Source: RGDT01 sp964630925
GTDB taxonomy: Bacteria > Planctomycetota > Planctomycetia > Gemmatales > Gemmataceae
Direction: 5' to 3'
Assembly (NCBI GenBank): GCA_964630925.1
Contig: CAZVZK010000013.1
Coordinates: 45,950 to 109,949 of the forward strand
DNA length: 64,000 bases
Notes under the pieces: generated by a model
Seen by the model: the letters and a program-made list of their open reading frames with translations, nothing else
Databases searched by the model: none
What the model was told of the DNA's origin: nothing
Program-made: the position numbers and the translations under genes
In this document: one piece after another, positions 31,910-40,496 of the stretch
Layout: each line of letters begins with the position of its first letter
Numbering within the stretch: the first letter of the stretch is position 1

Positions 31910-33208
31910 TCACCCCCCTCCGCGCGACCCGTTCAAGGCCGCTTCGGTGTCCAACTTGTCCATCCGGTGCAGGTCGGCGACGCCCACCAGCTCCTTCTCG
32001 ATGATCTCGAGGCTGGCCCGGTCCAACGGCCCGATGAGCGTCTTGCCCGCGTGTGCCCTGACCGCCATGATCTGCTCGGGCTTCAGCCCTCGGCCTTCCA
32101 GCAGGTCCGGGCTGTGGGTGGTGAGAATGACCTGAGTGCGGAGCGTGGCCTCGTCCATCGCGTCCACCAGCGCCTGCATGGCCGCCGGGTGCAAGGAGGT
32201 CTCCGGCTCCTCGATGCCGATGACCGTGGGCCCCATCGGGCCGGTGATCTGGAACGCGGCCACGAGGGCGGCGAGGGCACGCAAGGTGCCGTCCGACATG
32301 CAAGAGGCGTCGAAGCAGACGGGGGCTTTTTGGCCTTCGCCCAGGATCTCGAAGCGTACCGTCTCGTACTCACCGAGCCGGACGACCTCGAAGCCCTTCA
32401 CGTCCCGGTTGATGACACGCAGGTAATCGCGAATCCGCTCGACGGTGTCCTCCTCAACCTCTCGAATTGACGTGATCGAGCTGGCGAGGTTCCCGCCGTC
32501 CCGCTCCAGTATCTGGCCGGGGTTGGGGTGCTGCAATCGCCGGATCGCGTCGGGGTGGATGCTGTAGAAACCCATGAGGCGGATGCCGTCCGCCAATCCA
32601 ACGAACGGCTGGGAGCCGACGGCCGCGAGGAGGGGCCTATCGACCCGCACCTTGTCCAGCAGGGCCGCCGAGTGTGGGAGCGCGATGGGCGGCTGGCTCT
32701 CCGGCGTGGCCCTGTAGCTGGACAAGACGCCGGACTCCAGCTCGTACCCGGCACGGAGCCCGCCAGGGTGACAGCTGACCTCCAACGACTCACGGGCGAT
32801 GGCCGGCCCCGAGAGGGCCTCCGAGGTCAGCGTCAACGAATACAAAGCTGTCGCGGTCAAGCGGTCAGCCTGGGAGCCGGTCATGCCCGCGGCATACGAG
32901 AAGGCCGTCTCGACCTCGAACTCGATACTCGGCGTCTCCGCCGTCCTGCAAGCAATGGCCTGCCACCCGCCACGCCGGCGGACCGCTTCGGGCAGGTTCA
33001 GCTCCATCACGTCGCGCAAGAATGCCAGTGCGTCGAGGAAGTTGCTCTTGCCCGAGCCGTTGCGTCCGACGAGTATCGTCAGCGGCTGGAACCGCACGTC
33101 GCAGTGTGCGATGCTCTTGTAGCCCTTGATGCGGACGCGGCGGAGGAAAGGTGGCTTCGTCGCCCCGCTCGCCGATTCCTGCTCGGGCATGGTTGCCGTT
33201 GTCGTCAT
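31910..33208 (-). CDS. AAA ATPase of the SMC/OLD class, partner of the Toprim-like gene
   Basis: 432 residues. Walker A GRNGSGKSN at about 48-56 after the signature FLRRVRIKGYKSIAHCDVRF; the ABC-type signature SDGTLRALAAL near 310; Walker B TVIGIEEPETSLHP near 338; and the H-loop QVILTTHSPDLLEG near 370. This is the AAA_15/AAA_21 arrangement of OLD-like, RecF-like and defence ATPases. The middle (about 90-290) is variable and would hold the sensing insertion. It is followed with a 2-base gap by the Toprim-like gene, a coupling seen in several two-gene anti-phage systems. Start ATG 33208; ATG 33190 is an alternative. Confidence 0.87.
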   Translation of the reverse strand: MTTTATMPEQESASGATKPPFLRRVRIKGYKSIAHCDVRFQPLTILVGRNGSGKSNFLDALAFLRDVMELNLPEAVRRRGGWQAIACRTAETPSIEFEVETAFSYAAGMTGSQADRLTATALYSLTLTSEALSGPAIARESLEVSCHPGGLRAGYELESGVLSSYRATPESQPPIALPHSAALLDKVRVDRPLLAAVGSQPFVGLADGIRLMGFYSIHPDAIRRLQHPNPGQILERDGGNLASSITSIREVEEDTVERIRDYLRVINRDVKGFEVVRLGEYETVRFEILGEGQKAPVCFDASCMSDGTLRALAALVAAFQITGPMGPTVIGIEEPETSLHPAAMQALVDAMDEATLRTQVILTTHSPDLLEGRGLKPEQIMAVRAHAGKTLIGPLDRASLEIIEKELVGVADLHRMDKLDTEAALNGSRGGG

Positions 33209-33311
33209 CTTGGGGCTTCCCTGGCTCGGGGGTGGCGAGTATCAGCGATTGTATCACGGCGGCCGCGTCCCCGTGAGCCCCATAGGGGCCAGAGGCCAGA
33301 GAGCTGATCAC

Positions 33312-34211
33312 ATGGACGAGCGGGAATCCCTGATCCAGGCGATCCTCGATGACCCGGCGGACGACGCGCGCCGGCTGGTCTTCGCCGACTGGCAGGAGGA
33401 GTACCACAACGCCGCCCACGCCGAGCTGATCCGCACCCAGTGCGCGCTGGCACGCCTGAAGCGGAGCGAGGCGGCCCGCCGCAAGGAGCTGAAGGCGCGT
33501 GAGAAGGCGCTGCTCGCCCTGCCGGCGATCAAGGACGGCCTCGCTTCCGCGCGGTTCGAGCGTGGCTTCGTCGACGAGCACCTGATCGGCTTCGACGGCC
33601 TGGGGGAGCTGCGTGACCCGCCCGCGCCGCTGGACCGCGCGCTGACGTTGTGGCTCTCTATCGGGCACGGCGAGCACCCCGAGGAGGGGGTGATGCACCG
33701 CCTCGCGGCCCGGCCCTGGCTGGGCCGCCTGGCGCGCCTGCACTTCTTCGAGAGCGACCTCCGCGCCGCCCCCGCCCGCGCCCTTGCCGCCTCCACGAAC
33801 CTCAGCCGCCTGCATTCGCTCGATTTCACCGACTCCGGTATCCCCGCCGACGGCATCGCCGACCTCGCCCTCGCCCCCGGCCGGTTGGAGAGGCTGTCCC
33901 TCGCCGGCTGGTTCATCACGGGGGCCTCGGCCAGGCCCATCCGCACGCCCGATCACCGCGGCGTCAACCGGGCCATCCGCCGCATCGCCGCATCGCCGCG
34001 GGCGGCCTGCTTGAATTGGATATACGTCGAGGCCATCGGGGTCGGCACCGAGGGGGCGGAGGCCATTCTGCGCTCGCCTCACCTCCCCCGCCTGACGGAT
34101 CTGTTCCTGGCGGCGGCCCATGTCGTGTCGCCGGCGACTCGTCGGGCGTTGCGCGGGCGTTTCGGCGCCGGCGTTCACTTCACCGGCGCGGACGGCTCTT
34201 CCATCACCTGA
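33312..34211 (+). CDS. TIGR02996 domain protein with LRR-like region
   Basis: 299 residues, ATG 33312. The repeat-companion domain fills residues 1-45 (LIQAILDDPADDARRLVFAD, WQEEYHNAAHAELIRTQCAL). It is followed by a helical spacer and a leucine-rich region (LARLHFFESDLRAAPARALA, LSRLHSLDFTDSGIPADGIA, LERLSLAGWFITG). The usual FADWLEE is FADWQEE here. The reading frame is open 186 bases upstream but without a ribosome binding site. Function unknown, as for the other members. Confidence 0.84.
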   Translation: MDERESLIQAILDDPADDARRLVFADWQEEYHNAAHAELIRTQCALARLKRSEAARRKELKAREKALLALPAIKDGLASARFERGFVDEHLIGFDGLGELRDPPAPLDRALTLWLSIGHGEHPEEGVMHRLAARPWLGRLARLHFFESDLRAAPARALAASTNLSRLHSLDFTDSGIPADGIADLALAPGRLERLSLAGWFITGASARPIRTPDHRGVNRAIRRIAASPRAACLNWIYVEAIGVGTEGAEAILRSPHLPRLTDLFLAAAHVVSPATRRALRGRFGAGVHFTGADGSSIT

Positions 34212-34293
34212 CGCCAAGGGCAAGCCTTGCCGCCGGCGGCCCGACTCCGCAAATCACACTCATCCCGCCCCCGATCCTCACAAGGACCCCGCC

Positions 34294-35064
34294 ATGCGCA
34301 GCCTCTCCCTCTGCCTGCTCGCCGCCGCCGGCCTGGCCCTCGCGGCGCCTCGGCCCGCCGAGGAGCCGCTCAACACGCCGCCCAAGGGCTTTACCGCACT
34401 GTTCAACGGCACGGACCTCGAGAACTGGCAGATCGCCATCCGCATCGACGAGCGCAACAAGCTCAAGGCCAAGGGCGGCGACGCCTACGAGAAGGCGGTC
34501 AAGGCGGCCAACGAGAAGCACATGAAGGAGTGGACCGTCAAGGACGGCGTGCTGCACTACACCGGCAAGGGCTTCAGCCTGCAGACGATCAAGGACTACG
34601 CCGACTTCGAGATGCTCATGGACTGGAAGATCGCCGAGAAGGGCGACAGCGGCATCTATCTGCGCGGCCAGCCCCAGGTCCAGGTCTGGGACAGCGACAG
34701 GACGGGGGGCGCCCGCGGCGTGGATAAGAGCTCTGGGTCGGGCGGCCTCTGGAACAACCCCCTGCCGCCCCTCAAGGCCAAGGACGACAAATCGATCCTC
34801 GAAGCCGGCAGGAGTGTCGGGAAGATCCCGCTGGTCAAGGCGGACAACCCCGTCGGCGAGTGGAACACCTTCCACATCGTGATGCGGGGCGACAAGGTGA
34901 CGGTGAAGCTGAACGGCAAACTCGTCGTGGACAACAAGCCGCTGGTCAGCCACTACCCGCCTGGGAAGCTCATCGCCACGGGCCCCATCGAGCTGCAGCA
35001 CCACGGCGACCCGCTGTGGTTCCGCAACATCTACATCAAGGAGCTAGCGGCGGAGAAGGAGTGA
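34294..35064 (+). CDS. Secreted DUF1080 protein (3-keto-disaccharide hydrolase-like)
   Basis: 256 residues; signal peptide MRSLSLCLLAAAGLALAAPR. The DUF1080 concanavalin-like fold opens with GFTALFNGTDLENWQI and contains DGVLHYTGKGFSLQTIKDYA, FEMLMDWKIAEKGDSGIYLR and GEWNTFHIVMRGDKVTVKLN, ending GPIELQHHGDPLWFRNIYI. Family members are abundant in planctomycetes, and some cleave 3-keto-glycosides. An insertion of about 25 residues near 45-70 (NKLKAKGGDAYEKAVKAANE) extends the usual loop. No sugar dehydrogenase is adjacent. The carbohydrate operon at 35090-41408 starts on the opposite strand directly after it. Confidence 0.87.
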   Translation: MRSLSLCLLAAAGLALAAPRPAEEPLNTPPKGFTALFNGTDLENWQIAIRIDERNKLKAKGGDAYEKAVKAANEKHMKEWTVKDGVLHYTGKGFSLQTIKDYADFEMLMDWKIAEKGDSGIYLRGQPQVQVWDSDRTGGARGVDKSSGSGGLWNNPLPPLKAKDDKSILEAGRSVGKIPLVKADNPVGEWNTFHIVMRGDKVTVKLNGKLVVDNKPLVSHYPPGKLIATGPIELQHHGDPLWFRNIYIKELAAEKE

Positions 35065-35089
35065 TCGCCCGCACGGGGACTCGGGCCCC

Positions 35090-36037
35090 TCACGGGGCCC
35101 GCTCGCCTGATCCGCTCAGCACCGACGCGACACGCGCCACCTCCGACCTCGCCCCGATGATGATCGGCGTCCGCTGCGCCACCTCCTTGACGACCACGTC
35201 GAGGACGGAGCGTTCGCCGGTGGAGGAATCGCCGCCGGCGTGGTGCATCAGGTACGCGAACGGGCCGCACTCGAACAGCAGACGCAGCTTGCCCTCCGGG
35301 TACTTGCTGCCGCCGATGTTCGTGAAGATGCCCGCGCCCTTCACCAGCATGTGGTGGATGTCGGGGACCATGCCCCCCGAGTAGCGCAGGGTGTGGCCCT
35401 CTTGCAGCCACAGGCTCATCATCCGGTGGTAGGCCGGGGTGTCCACGACGGCGCGCAGGTTGCCCGGCGCGTAGGTCTTCACCTCGTCGCGCATCCTCAT
35501 GTCCTCCTTCATGAGGATGAACTCGCCCACCTCGTTGAGGTGGAACTGATGCACGCCCTTGCCGGCGGAGTAGACGAGGATGGTGCGCGGGCCGTAGACG
35601 AGGTACAGGGCGGCGATCTGCTCGCGCGGCGTGGCGCCGATGAGGTCGAGGCGCGGGTAGACGCCGAAGATCGAGCCGATGGCCAGGTTGGCGTCCACGA
35701 GCGAGGAGCCGTCCAGCGGGTCGAACACCACCGTGAACGGCGCGCCGTCCGACAGGGGGCGGATGGCGGACTCCTCCTCGGACGCGAAGCTGTGGACGAG
35801 GCCGCTCTCGGCCAGCTCGTCGCGGATGAGGTCGTTGCTCAACACGTCGAGGGCGAGCTGCTCCTCGCCGAACTGGTTGGAGGAGCCGGCGAGGCCGAGG
35901 TTCGTCGTGCGGATGGCGTTGTGGACGTACTTGCCGGCGCGGGCGATGTCGTTGATCAGATGGCGGAGGTCGTCGGGCGCGCCCGCCCGTTGGAGGTGCA
36001 TGTTGAGCGAGATGCGCTGGCCATGCTTCGCGAACAT
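35090..36037 (-). CDS. fbp: Class I fructose-1,6-bisphosphatase
   Basis: 315 residues. It removes the 1-phosphate of fructose-1,6-bisphosphate in gluconeogenesis. Metal-site and substrate motifs are complete: HSFASEEES (Glu), VVFDPLDGSSLVDANLAIGS (metal Asp pair and the FBPase signature), TNIGGSKYPEGKLRLLFECG and VYSAGKGVHQFHLNE. It is the last gene of a minus-strand series (CRTAC1, NagA-like, CE15-like esterase, HDAC-like) and starts 39 bases after the CRTAC1 stop. A sedoheptulose-bisphosphatase role is possible but nothing in the sequence demands it. Confidence 0.94.
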   Translation of the reverse strand: MFAKHGQRISLNMHLQRAGAPDDLRHLINDIARAGKYVHNAIRTTNLGLAGSSNQFGEEQLALDVLSNDLIRDELAESGLVHSFASEEESAIRPLSDGAPFTVVFDPLDGSSLVDANLAIGSIFGVYPRLDLIGATPREQIAALYLVYGPRTILVYSAGKGVHQFHLNEVGEFILMKEDMRMRDEVKTYAPGNLRAVVDTPAYHRMMSLWLQEGHTLRYSGGMVPDIHHMLVKGAGIFTNIGGSKYPEGKLRLLFECGPFAYLMHHAGGDSSTGERSVLDVVVKEVAQRTPIIIGARSEVARVASVLSGSGERAP

Positions 36038-36076
36038 GGGGTGTGATCCTCGGGGGCGAAGAAAGACACGGCGGGC

Positions 36077-37852
36077 TCACGCCCCGCCGCTCGCCTGGGC
36101 GATGTCCACGGTGCGGCCCGCCGGCACGTCGTGCAGCACCTGCGGGGGCCCGACGCTTCCGGGCCAGTGGATGGTGACCTTGTCCGCCTTGGTCGCCGGC
36201 CCGATGCCGAACGTCAGCACCGCCTCCGAGCAGCTCAGGTAGCCGCGGGTCGTCTGCACCTCGCGGCGCTGCTCGCGCCCGCCCGCCTCCACGATCACCC
36301 GCGCCCCCAGGGCCATCGCGTTGCATCTCGTGCCGCGCAGGCGCAGGCGGACGAAGTTGTTGCCCGTCTTGTTGACACAGCGGAGGACGCGGGCCGGGCC
36401 GCCGTTCGCGGTCAGGACGAGGTCGGGGATGCCGTCGCCGTCGAGGTCGCCGTAGGCGCAGCCTCGGCCAACCAGGGGCCTGAGGAGGGCCGGGCCGACG
36501 GCGCTCTCCGGCGCGAGGGCGAAGCCGTTGTCGCGCTGGTAGAAGAGCTGCACCGGCTGGGCGTGGCGCTGCGTCGGGTCGGCCCTGGCGATGTCCGGCT
36601 CAAGATGGCCGTTGCACGTCACGAAGTCGGCCCGGCCGTCGAGGTCGAAGTCCAGCCACATCAGGCCGAACTTCAAGAGCGGGCGGGAAGCCGCCGCGAT
36701 GCCCTCGCTGACGGCCAGGTCGGCGAAGCGCAGGGAGGCGGGCTTCGCGGAGAGGAGGGTGTTGGCCTCGTCGGCGAAGTTGCCGAGGAGGAGCGCGTCG
36801 CGGCCGGGGCGGTAGGCCGGCTGCCAGTCGATGCCCATCGCGCCGCGGGCGTGGCGGTCGGCGTAGGCGACGCCGGCGGTCATGCCGACCTCCTCGAAGG
36901 AGCGTCCGGCGAGGTTGCGGAAGAGGAAGTTGCGCTCGGTGTCGTTGGCCACGGCGATGCAGGGCCGGCCGTCGCCGGCGAAGTCGCCGACGGCGACGCC
37001 GAGCGACTTGCCGACGGCGGCCCCGCGCTGGGTCACGGCGACGAGCTTCGACACGTCCTCGAAGCGCCTGCCGTCGATATTGCGGTAGAGGAAGCACTGG
37101 GTGCCGTCGAAGGCGCGGGGCGGGCCGTAGGCGCGTTCGCCGGTGGCGAGGCGCGAGCCGGCGTCGATGTCGAGTTTGGGCGACCAGACGACGTAGTTGG
37201 TGACGAAGAGGTCGAGGCGGCCGTCGCCGTCGTAGTCGAGCCACGCGGCGGACGCGGACCAGTTGAGGGGGCGGGCGTGGGCGGAGAAGCCTTCGGGGAG
37301 GGAGGGCCAGCCGCCGGGGCCGGCGACGCCGGCGAGGGCCGTCACGTCCTCGAAGCGCTTGCCGTCCACGTTGCGGAAGAGGCGGTTGCCGCCGACGGCG
37401 GTGATGAACAGGTCGGGGCGGCCGTCGTTGTCGAAGTCGCCGACGGCGACGCCCATGCCCTGGAGGGGCACGTCGAGGCGGGCCTCTTTCGTCGTCTCGC
37501 TGAACACGCCCCCGCCCTTGTTGCGGTAGAGCTTCATGGTCGGCACGGGGCCGGGGGCGCCGGGCCAGGGGCGGCCGTTGATGAACAGGAGGTCGTTGTG
37601 GCCGTCGCCGTCGTAGTCGAGGATGGCGACGCCCGAGCCCATCGTCTCCGGGAGGTACTTCCACTTGCTGGCGGCGTTGTGGTGGGTGAAATCGACGCCG
37701 CTCCGCTCAGTGATGTCGTCGAAGCGGACGGCGGGCCATTCGTCGGCGGCCGGGGGGCGCGAGAGGAACCAGATGGCGGTGAGGGCGGCACCGACGAACG
37801 CGCCGCCGACCCACGGCCACCAGCGGCCCCCACTCGATTGCTTGCGTGCCAT
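36077..37852 (-). CDS. CRTAC1 family FG-GAP/ASPIC protein
   Basis: 591 residues from ATG 37852, which overlaps the NagA-like stop by 1 base (TGATG). A single N-terminal anchor (residues 13-30) exposes the rest outside. Six or more FG-GAP/VCBS blades with calcium loops are visible: LDYDGDGHNDLLF, GDFDNDGRPDLFI, LDYDGDGRLDLFV, GDFAGDGRPCIAV, LDFDLDGRADFVT and GDLDGDGIPDLVL. The C-terminal ASPIC/UnbV domain (ARVIVEAGGREQRREVQTTR, VTIHWPGSVGPPQVL) is typical. These proteins are believed to bind ligands at the surface; role unknown. Confidence 0.9.
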   Translation of the reverse strand: MARKQSSGGRWWPWVGGAFVGAALTAIWFLSRPPAADEWPAVRFDDITERSGVDFTHHNAASKWKYLPETMGSGVAILDYDGDGHNDLLFINGRPWPGAPGPVPTMKLYRNKGGGVFSETTKEARLDVPLQGMGVAVGDFDNDGRPDLFITAVGGNRLFRNVDGKRFEDVTALAGVAGPGGWPSLPEGFSAHARPLNWSASAAWLDYDGDGRLDLFVTNYVVWSPKLDIDAGSRLATGERAYGPPRAFDGTQCFLYRNIDGRRFEDVSKLVAVTQRGAAVGKSLGVAVGDFAGDGRPCIAVANDTERNFLFRNLAGRSFEEVGMTAGVAYADRHARGAMGIDWQPAYRPGRDALLLGNFADEANTLLSAKPASLRFADLAVSEGIAAASRPLLKFGLMWLDFDLDGRADFVTCNGHLEPDIARADPTQRHAQPVQLFYQRDNGFALAPESAVGPALLRPLVGRGCAYGDLDGDGIPDLVLTANGGPARVLRCVNKTGNNFVRLRLRGTRCNAMALGARVIVEAGGREQRREVQTTRGYLSCSEAVLTFGIGPATKADKVTIHWPGSVGPPQVLHDVPAGRTVDIAQASGGA

Positions 37853-39003
37853 CACACCACCCGCGTGCCGGCGACGTGGACCTGGCGCACGTGGAGGGAG
37901 TCGTCGAGGACGACGAGGTCGGCGTGTTTGTCGGCCTCCAGGCTGCCGCGGTGCTTGTCGAGGCCGGCGATGCGGGCGGGGGTGAGGGTGGCCATGCGGA
38001 TGACCTCGTGCAGGGGGGCGCCGGTGGCGGCGAGCATGGTGCGGACGAGGTGGTCCATGCCCATGACGCCGCTGGCGAGCGACTTGCCGTCGGGCATGAC
38101 GCCGACGCCGTCGCACCGGAGGATGGGCTCGCCGCCGTCGAGGGGGCCGAAGAGGTATTCGCCGTCGGGCATGTCCAAGGCGCGGTTGGCGTCGGTGACG
38201 AGGGCGAGGCGGTCCGGCCCCTTGCACTTGTAGGCGAGGCGGAGCAGCTCGGGCGCGAGGTGCTTGCCGTCGCTGATGACCTCGGTGGTCAGGTCGTCGA
38301 GGAGGAGCGTGGCTTCGAGGAGGCCGCCGCGCATGGGGTACGTCTGCGTCTGGCGGAGGCGGGCGCGGTCGCTCATGGCGCAGAAGAGGTGATCGACGTG
38401 CGAGACGCCCCAGCGCATGGCGGCCTCGGCCTGGTCGAAGGTGCAATGGGAGTGGCCCATCGTGCAGGCGATGTCCTGGGCGCGGCAGGCGCGGACGAAC
38501 GCCTCGGCGCCGGGCAGCTCGGGGGCGACGGTGGCTGTGCGGATCTCGCTGAAGGCGAGGTACTCGCGGAACTCGGCCTCCGTCGGGTGGCGGACGGGGC
38601 CGGGGTGGCATCCGCGGGCGTTCTCGCCGAAGTAGGGGCCGTAGAAGTGGGCGCCGGCGACGACGGCGCCGCCGGTGGGCTTCTCGCAGGTATCGCGGCA
38701 GGCGCGGAGGAAGCGGAGGATCTGCCCGTGGGTGCCGACGGTGGACGTGGCGAGGAGGGCGGTGGTGCCGTGACGTGCGTGGCAGAGGCAGGCCGTGTGG
38801 AAGGCCTCGGCGGTGCCGTCCATGAAATCGGCGCCGGCGCCGCCGTGGACGTGGAGGTCGATGAATCCGGGTGCGATGAGGCCGACGTGCGGGCCTTCGC
38901 CCCGGCTGAGGACGGCCTTGATGGTGGTGCCATCGACGACGAGGCCGCCGCCCTGGATGACGCGGTTGGGGAGGATCAGGTCGCCGTGAAGCTGGAAGGC
39001 CAT
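37852..39003 (-). CDS. nagA: N-acetylglucosamine-6-phosphate deacetylase-like amidohydrolase
   Basis: 383 residues. The metal amidohydrolase barrel is clear: GFIDLHVHGGAGADFMDGT (His-x-His), HGTTALLATSTVGTHGQILR, GPYFGENARGCHPGPVRHPT, MGHSHCTFDQAEAAMRWG (metal His), VSHVDHLFCAM and LVTDANRALDMPDG (catalytic Asp). The end SGVMGMDHLVRTML and RGSLEADKHADLVVLDD is standard for NagA. It would remove acetate from GlcNAc-6-phosphate in amino-sugar catabolism or cell-wall recycling. Neighbours are carbohydrate genes, but no nagB or kinase is present, so the substrate may be a related N-acyl sugar. Confidence 0.88.
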   Translation of the reverse strand: MAFQLHGDLILPNRVIQGGGLVVDGTTIKAVLSRGEGPHVGLIAPGFIDLHVHGGAGADFMDGTAEAFHTACLCHARHGTTALLATSTVGTHGQILRFLRACRDTCEKPTGGAVVAGAHFYGPYFGENARGCHPGPVRHPTEAEFREYLAFSEIRTATVAPELPGAEAFVRACRAQDIACTMGHSHCTFDQAEAAMRWGVSHVDHLFCAMSDRARLRQTQTYPMRGGLLEATLLLDDLTTEVISDGKHLAPELLRLAYKCKGPDRLALVTDANRALDMPDGEYLFGPLDGGEPILRCDGVGVMPDGKSLASGVMGMDHLVRTMLAATGAPLHEVIRMATLTPARIAGLDKHRGSLEADKHADLVVLDDSLHVRQVHVAGTRVV

Positions 39004-39028
39004 GAGGGGGATTGTACGGCCCGCGGCC

Positions 39029-40441
39029 TCAAGGTCCGGCGCTCTTCTTCGCCACGCCGGGCGAGGTGATGTACTTGCCGGCCCACTCGAAGAACGTCGG
39101 GAAGTTGGGGATGTTGGTGTGGCCGCCGTCGTGCTGCCGCCACGCCAGCTCGCCGCCGATGAGGCTGTTGACGGCGGGCATCTTCGCGGTCAGATAATCG
39201 CCGTCCGTGCCGAGATCCTTCTTGCCGAGGAGCCGGTAGGCCGGGCCGGCGAGGACGCCGGCCATGAAGCTGCCGGGGGCGTCCACCCAGTTGGGGTCGC
39301 CCTTCGCGGGGATGCCGTAGCTGATGAGGCACAGGCGCGGGGCGCAGAGTGCGATGAGCTGGTGCTGATCGACGGGGAGGTCGGCCGCGGTCTTCTTGCC
39401 GAAGGCGGCCTCGTCGGCCGCGTACTTCAGGAAGTTGCCAGCCATCCAGTGGTACTCGCCGCGGCCTGCGACGTTCTCCAGCATCTCGCCGAAGTCGCGG
39501 CGGAACAGCTTGGCGCCGCCGGCACCGGAGGAGGCGACGAACCCCGCGGCGACGCGGGTGTCGAAGGCTGTGGCGACGAGCGCTGCCTTGCCGTAGCGGG
39601 AGACGCCGGTGATGCACACCTTCTTCGGATCGACGCCGGAATCCTTGTCGGCCTCGAAGTGGTCGATGAGGCGGCTCAGGCCCCAGGCCCAGGCGCGCAG
39701 GGCGCCCCAGTCCTCGGGGGAGCGCGGCTCGCCCTTGTTGGTGAGGCCGATGATGCCCTCGCGGAGCCGGCCGTTGTCGCCCTGGATGCTGTTGGGGCTG
39801 ATGGTGCCGTGGCCCCAGCCCTTGTTGAGGGCCTGCTGCGTCCACGAGGTGGCCCCGCCCTTGGTGGGGAAGCCGAAGCCGAAGCCGAACTCCACGATGA
39901 TCGGCACCGGCCCCCTGGCGTCCTTGGGCACGGTGAAGCTGGCCTGGATGGTGACTTTGAGTTTGGGGAAGGCGCTGTTATCGACGGTGCCGACGAGCGT
40001 TTTCGTGACCGTGGCGATGCCGCCGCTGGTGCCCTCGGTGGAGCGGGTGACCTCCCACTTCACCTTGGGCACGCCCTTGGGGATGCGGCCGTACACCTCG
40101 CGCTCGAAGTCCTCGACGATCTCGGCGCGGCGCTTCGGCCACTGGTCGGCTGACTTGACCTTGTCGCCGTTCTTGAAGGTCATCAGGTCGGGGAGGCTGT
40201 CCTTGAAGCGGTTGGCGGTCTTCTCGCTGGAGGTGTCCTTGCCGCGGCCGTCGCGGCCTTTGCGCATCATCTTGATGCCGAGCTTCGTGAGCATGTGCTG
40301 GTAGTCGTCGTAGTCGGCGGGGATGAAGTCGGGGCGCTTCTTGCCGCCCTTGTCCTGGCCGGCGGACGGGCCGGGGGAGAGGAGGATGGCGGCGAGCAGC
40401 AGGGCAGCGAGGGGCAGACGCGCGAAGGGGCTTGCGGACAT
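39029..40441 (-). CDS. Secreted CE15-like (glucuronoyl) esterase
   Basis: 470 residues with signal peptide (about 1-27) and a Lys/Arg-rich spacer. An alpha/beta hydrolase of the CE15/acetylxylan-esterase type: the nucleophile elbow GVSRYGKAALVATAFDTRV (Ser in SRYGK), the preceding WAWGLSRLIDHFEADKDSGV, and the final His in HDGGHTNIPNF. Members cleave ester links between lignin and glucuronic acid on hemicellulose. The segment PLIVEFGFG-like (VPIIVEFGFGFGFPTKGGAT) supplies the oxyanion region. It starts 55 bases after the HDAC-like stop and is 25 bases upstream of the NagA-like gene. Confidence 0.82.
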   Translation of the reverse strand: MSASPFARLPLAALLLAAILLSPGPSAGQDKGGKKRPDFIPADYDDYQHMLTKLGIKMMRKGRDGRGKDTSSEKTANRFKDSLPDLMTFKNGDKVKSADQWPKRRAEIVEDFEREVYGRIPKGVPKVKWEVTRSTEGTSGGIATVTKTLVGTVDNSAFPKLKVTIQASFTVPKDARGPVPIIVEFGFGFGFPTKGGATSWTQQALNKGWGHGTISPNSIQGDNGRLREGIIGLTNKGEPRSPEDWGALRAWAWGLSRLIDHFEADKDSGVDPKKVCITGVSRYGKAALVATAFDTRVAAGFVASSGAGGAKLFRRDFGEMLENVAGRGEYHWMAGNFLKYAADEAAFGKKTAADLPVDQHQLIALCAPRLCLISYGIPAKGDPNWVDAPGSFMAGVLAGPAYRLLGKKDLGTDGDYLTAKMPAVNSLIGGELAWRQHDGGHTNIPNFPTFFEWAGKYITSPGVAKKSAGP

Positions 40442-40496
40442 GGGCCTCTCCTGATTTGGGGTGTGGCGTGATTGTATGGGCGGCAGGATGACAAGG

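Noticed and set aside
31266..33208. Naming the pair as PARIS
   Set aside because: PARIS uses AriA/AriB with a DUF4435 protein; the second gene here looks like DUF4276, so the name was not applied.
36131..38233. 700-codon + strand frame opposite the CRTAC1 gene
   Set aside because: Gly/Ala/Val/Glu-rich complement of the FG-GAP repeats; the minus-strand protein is certain.
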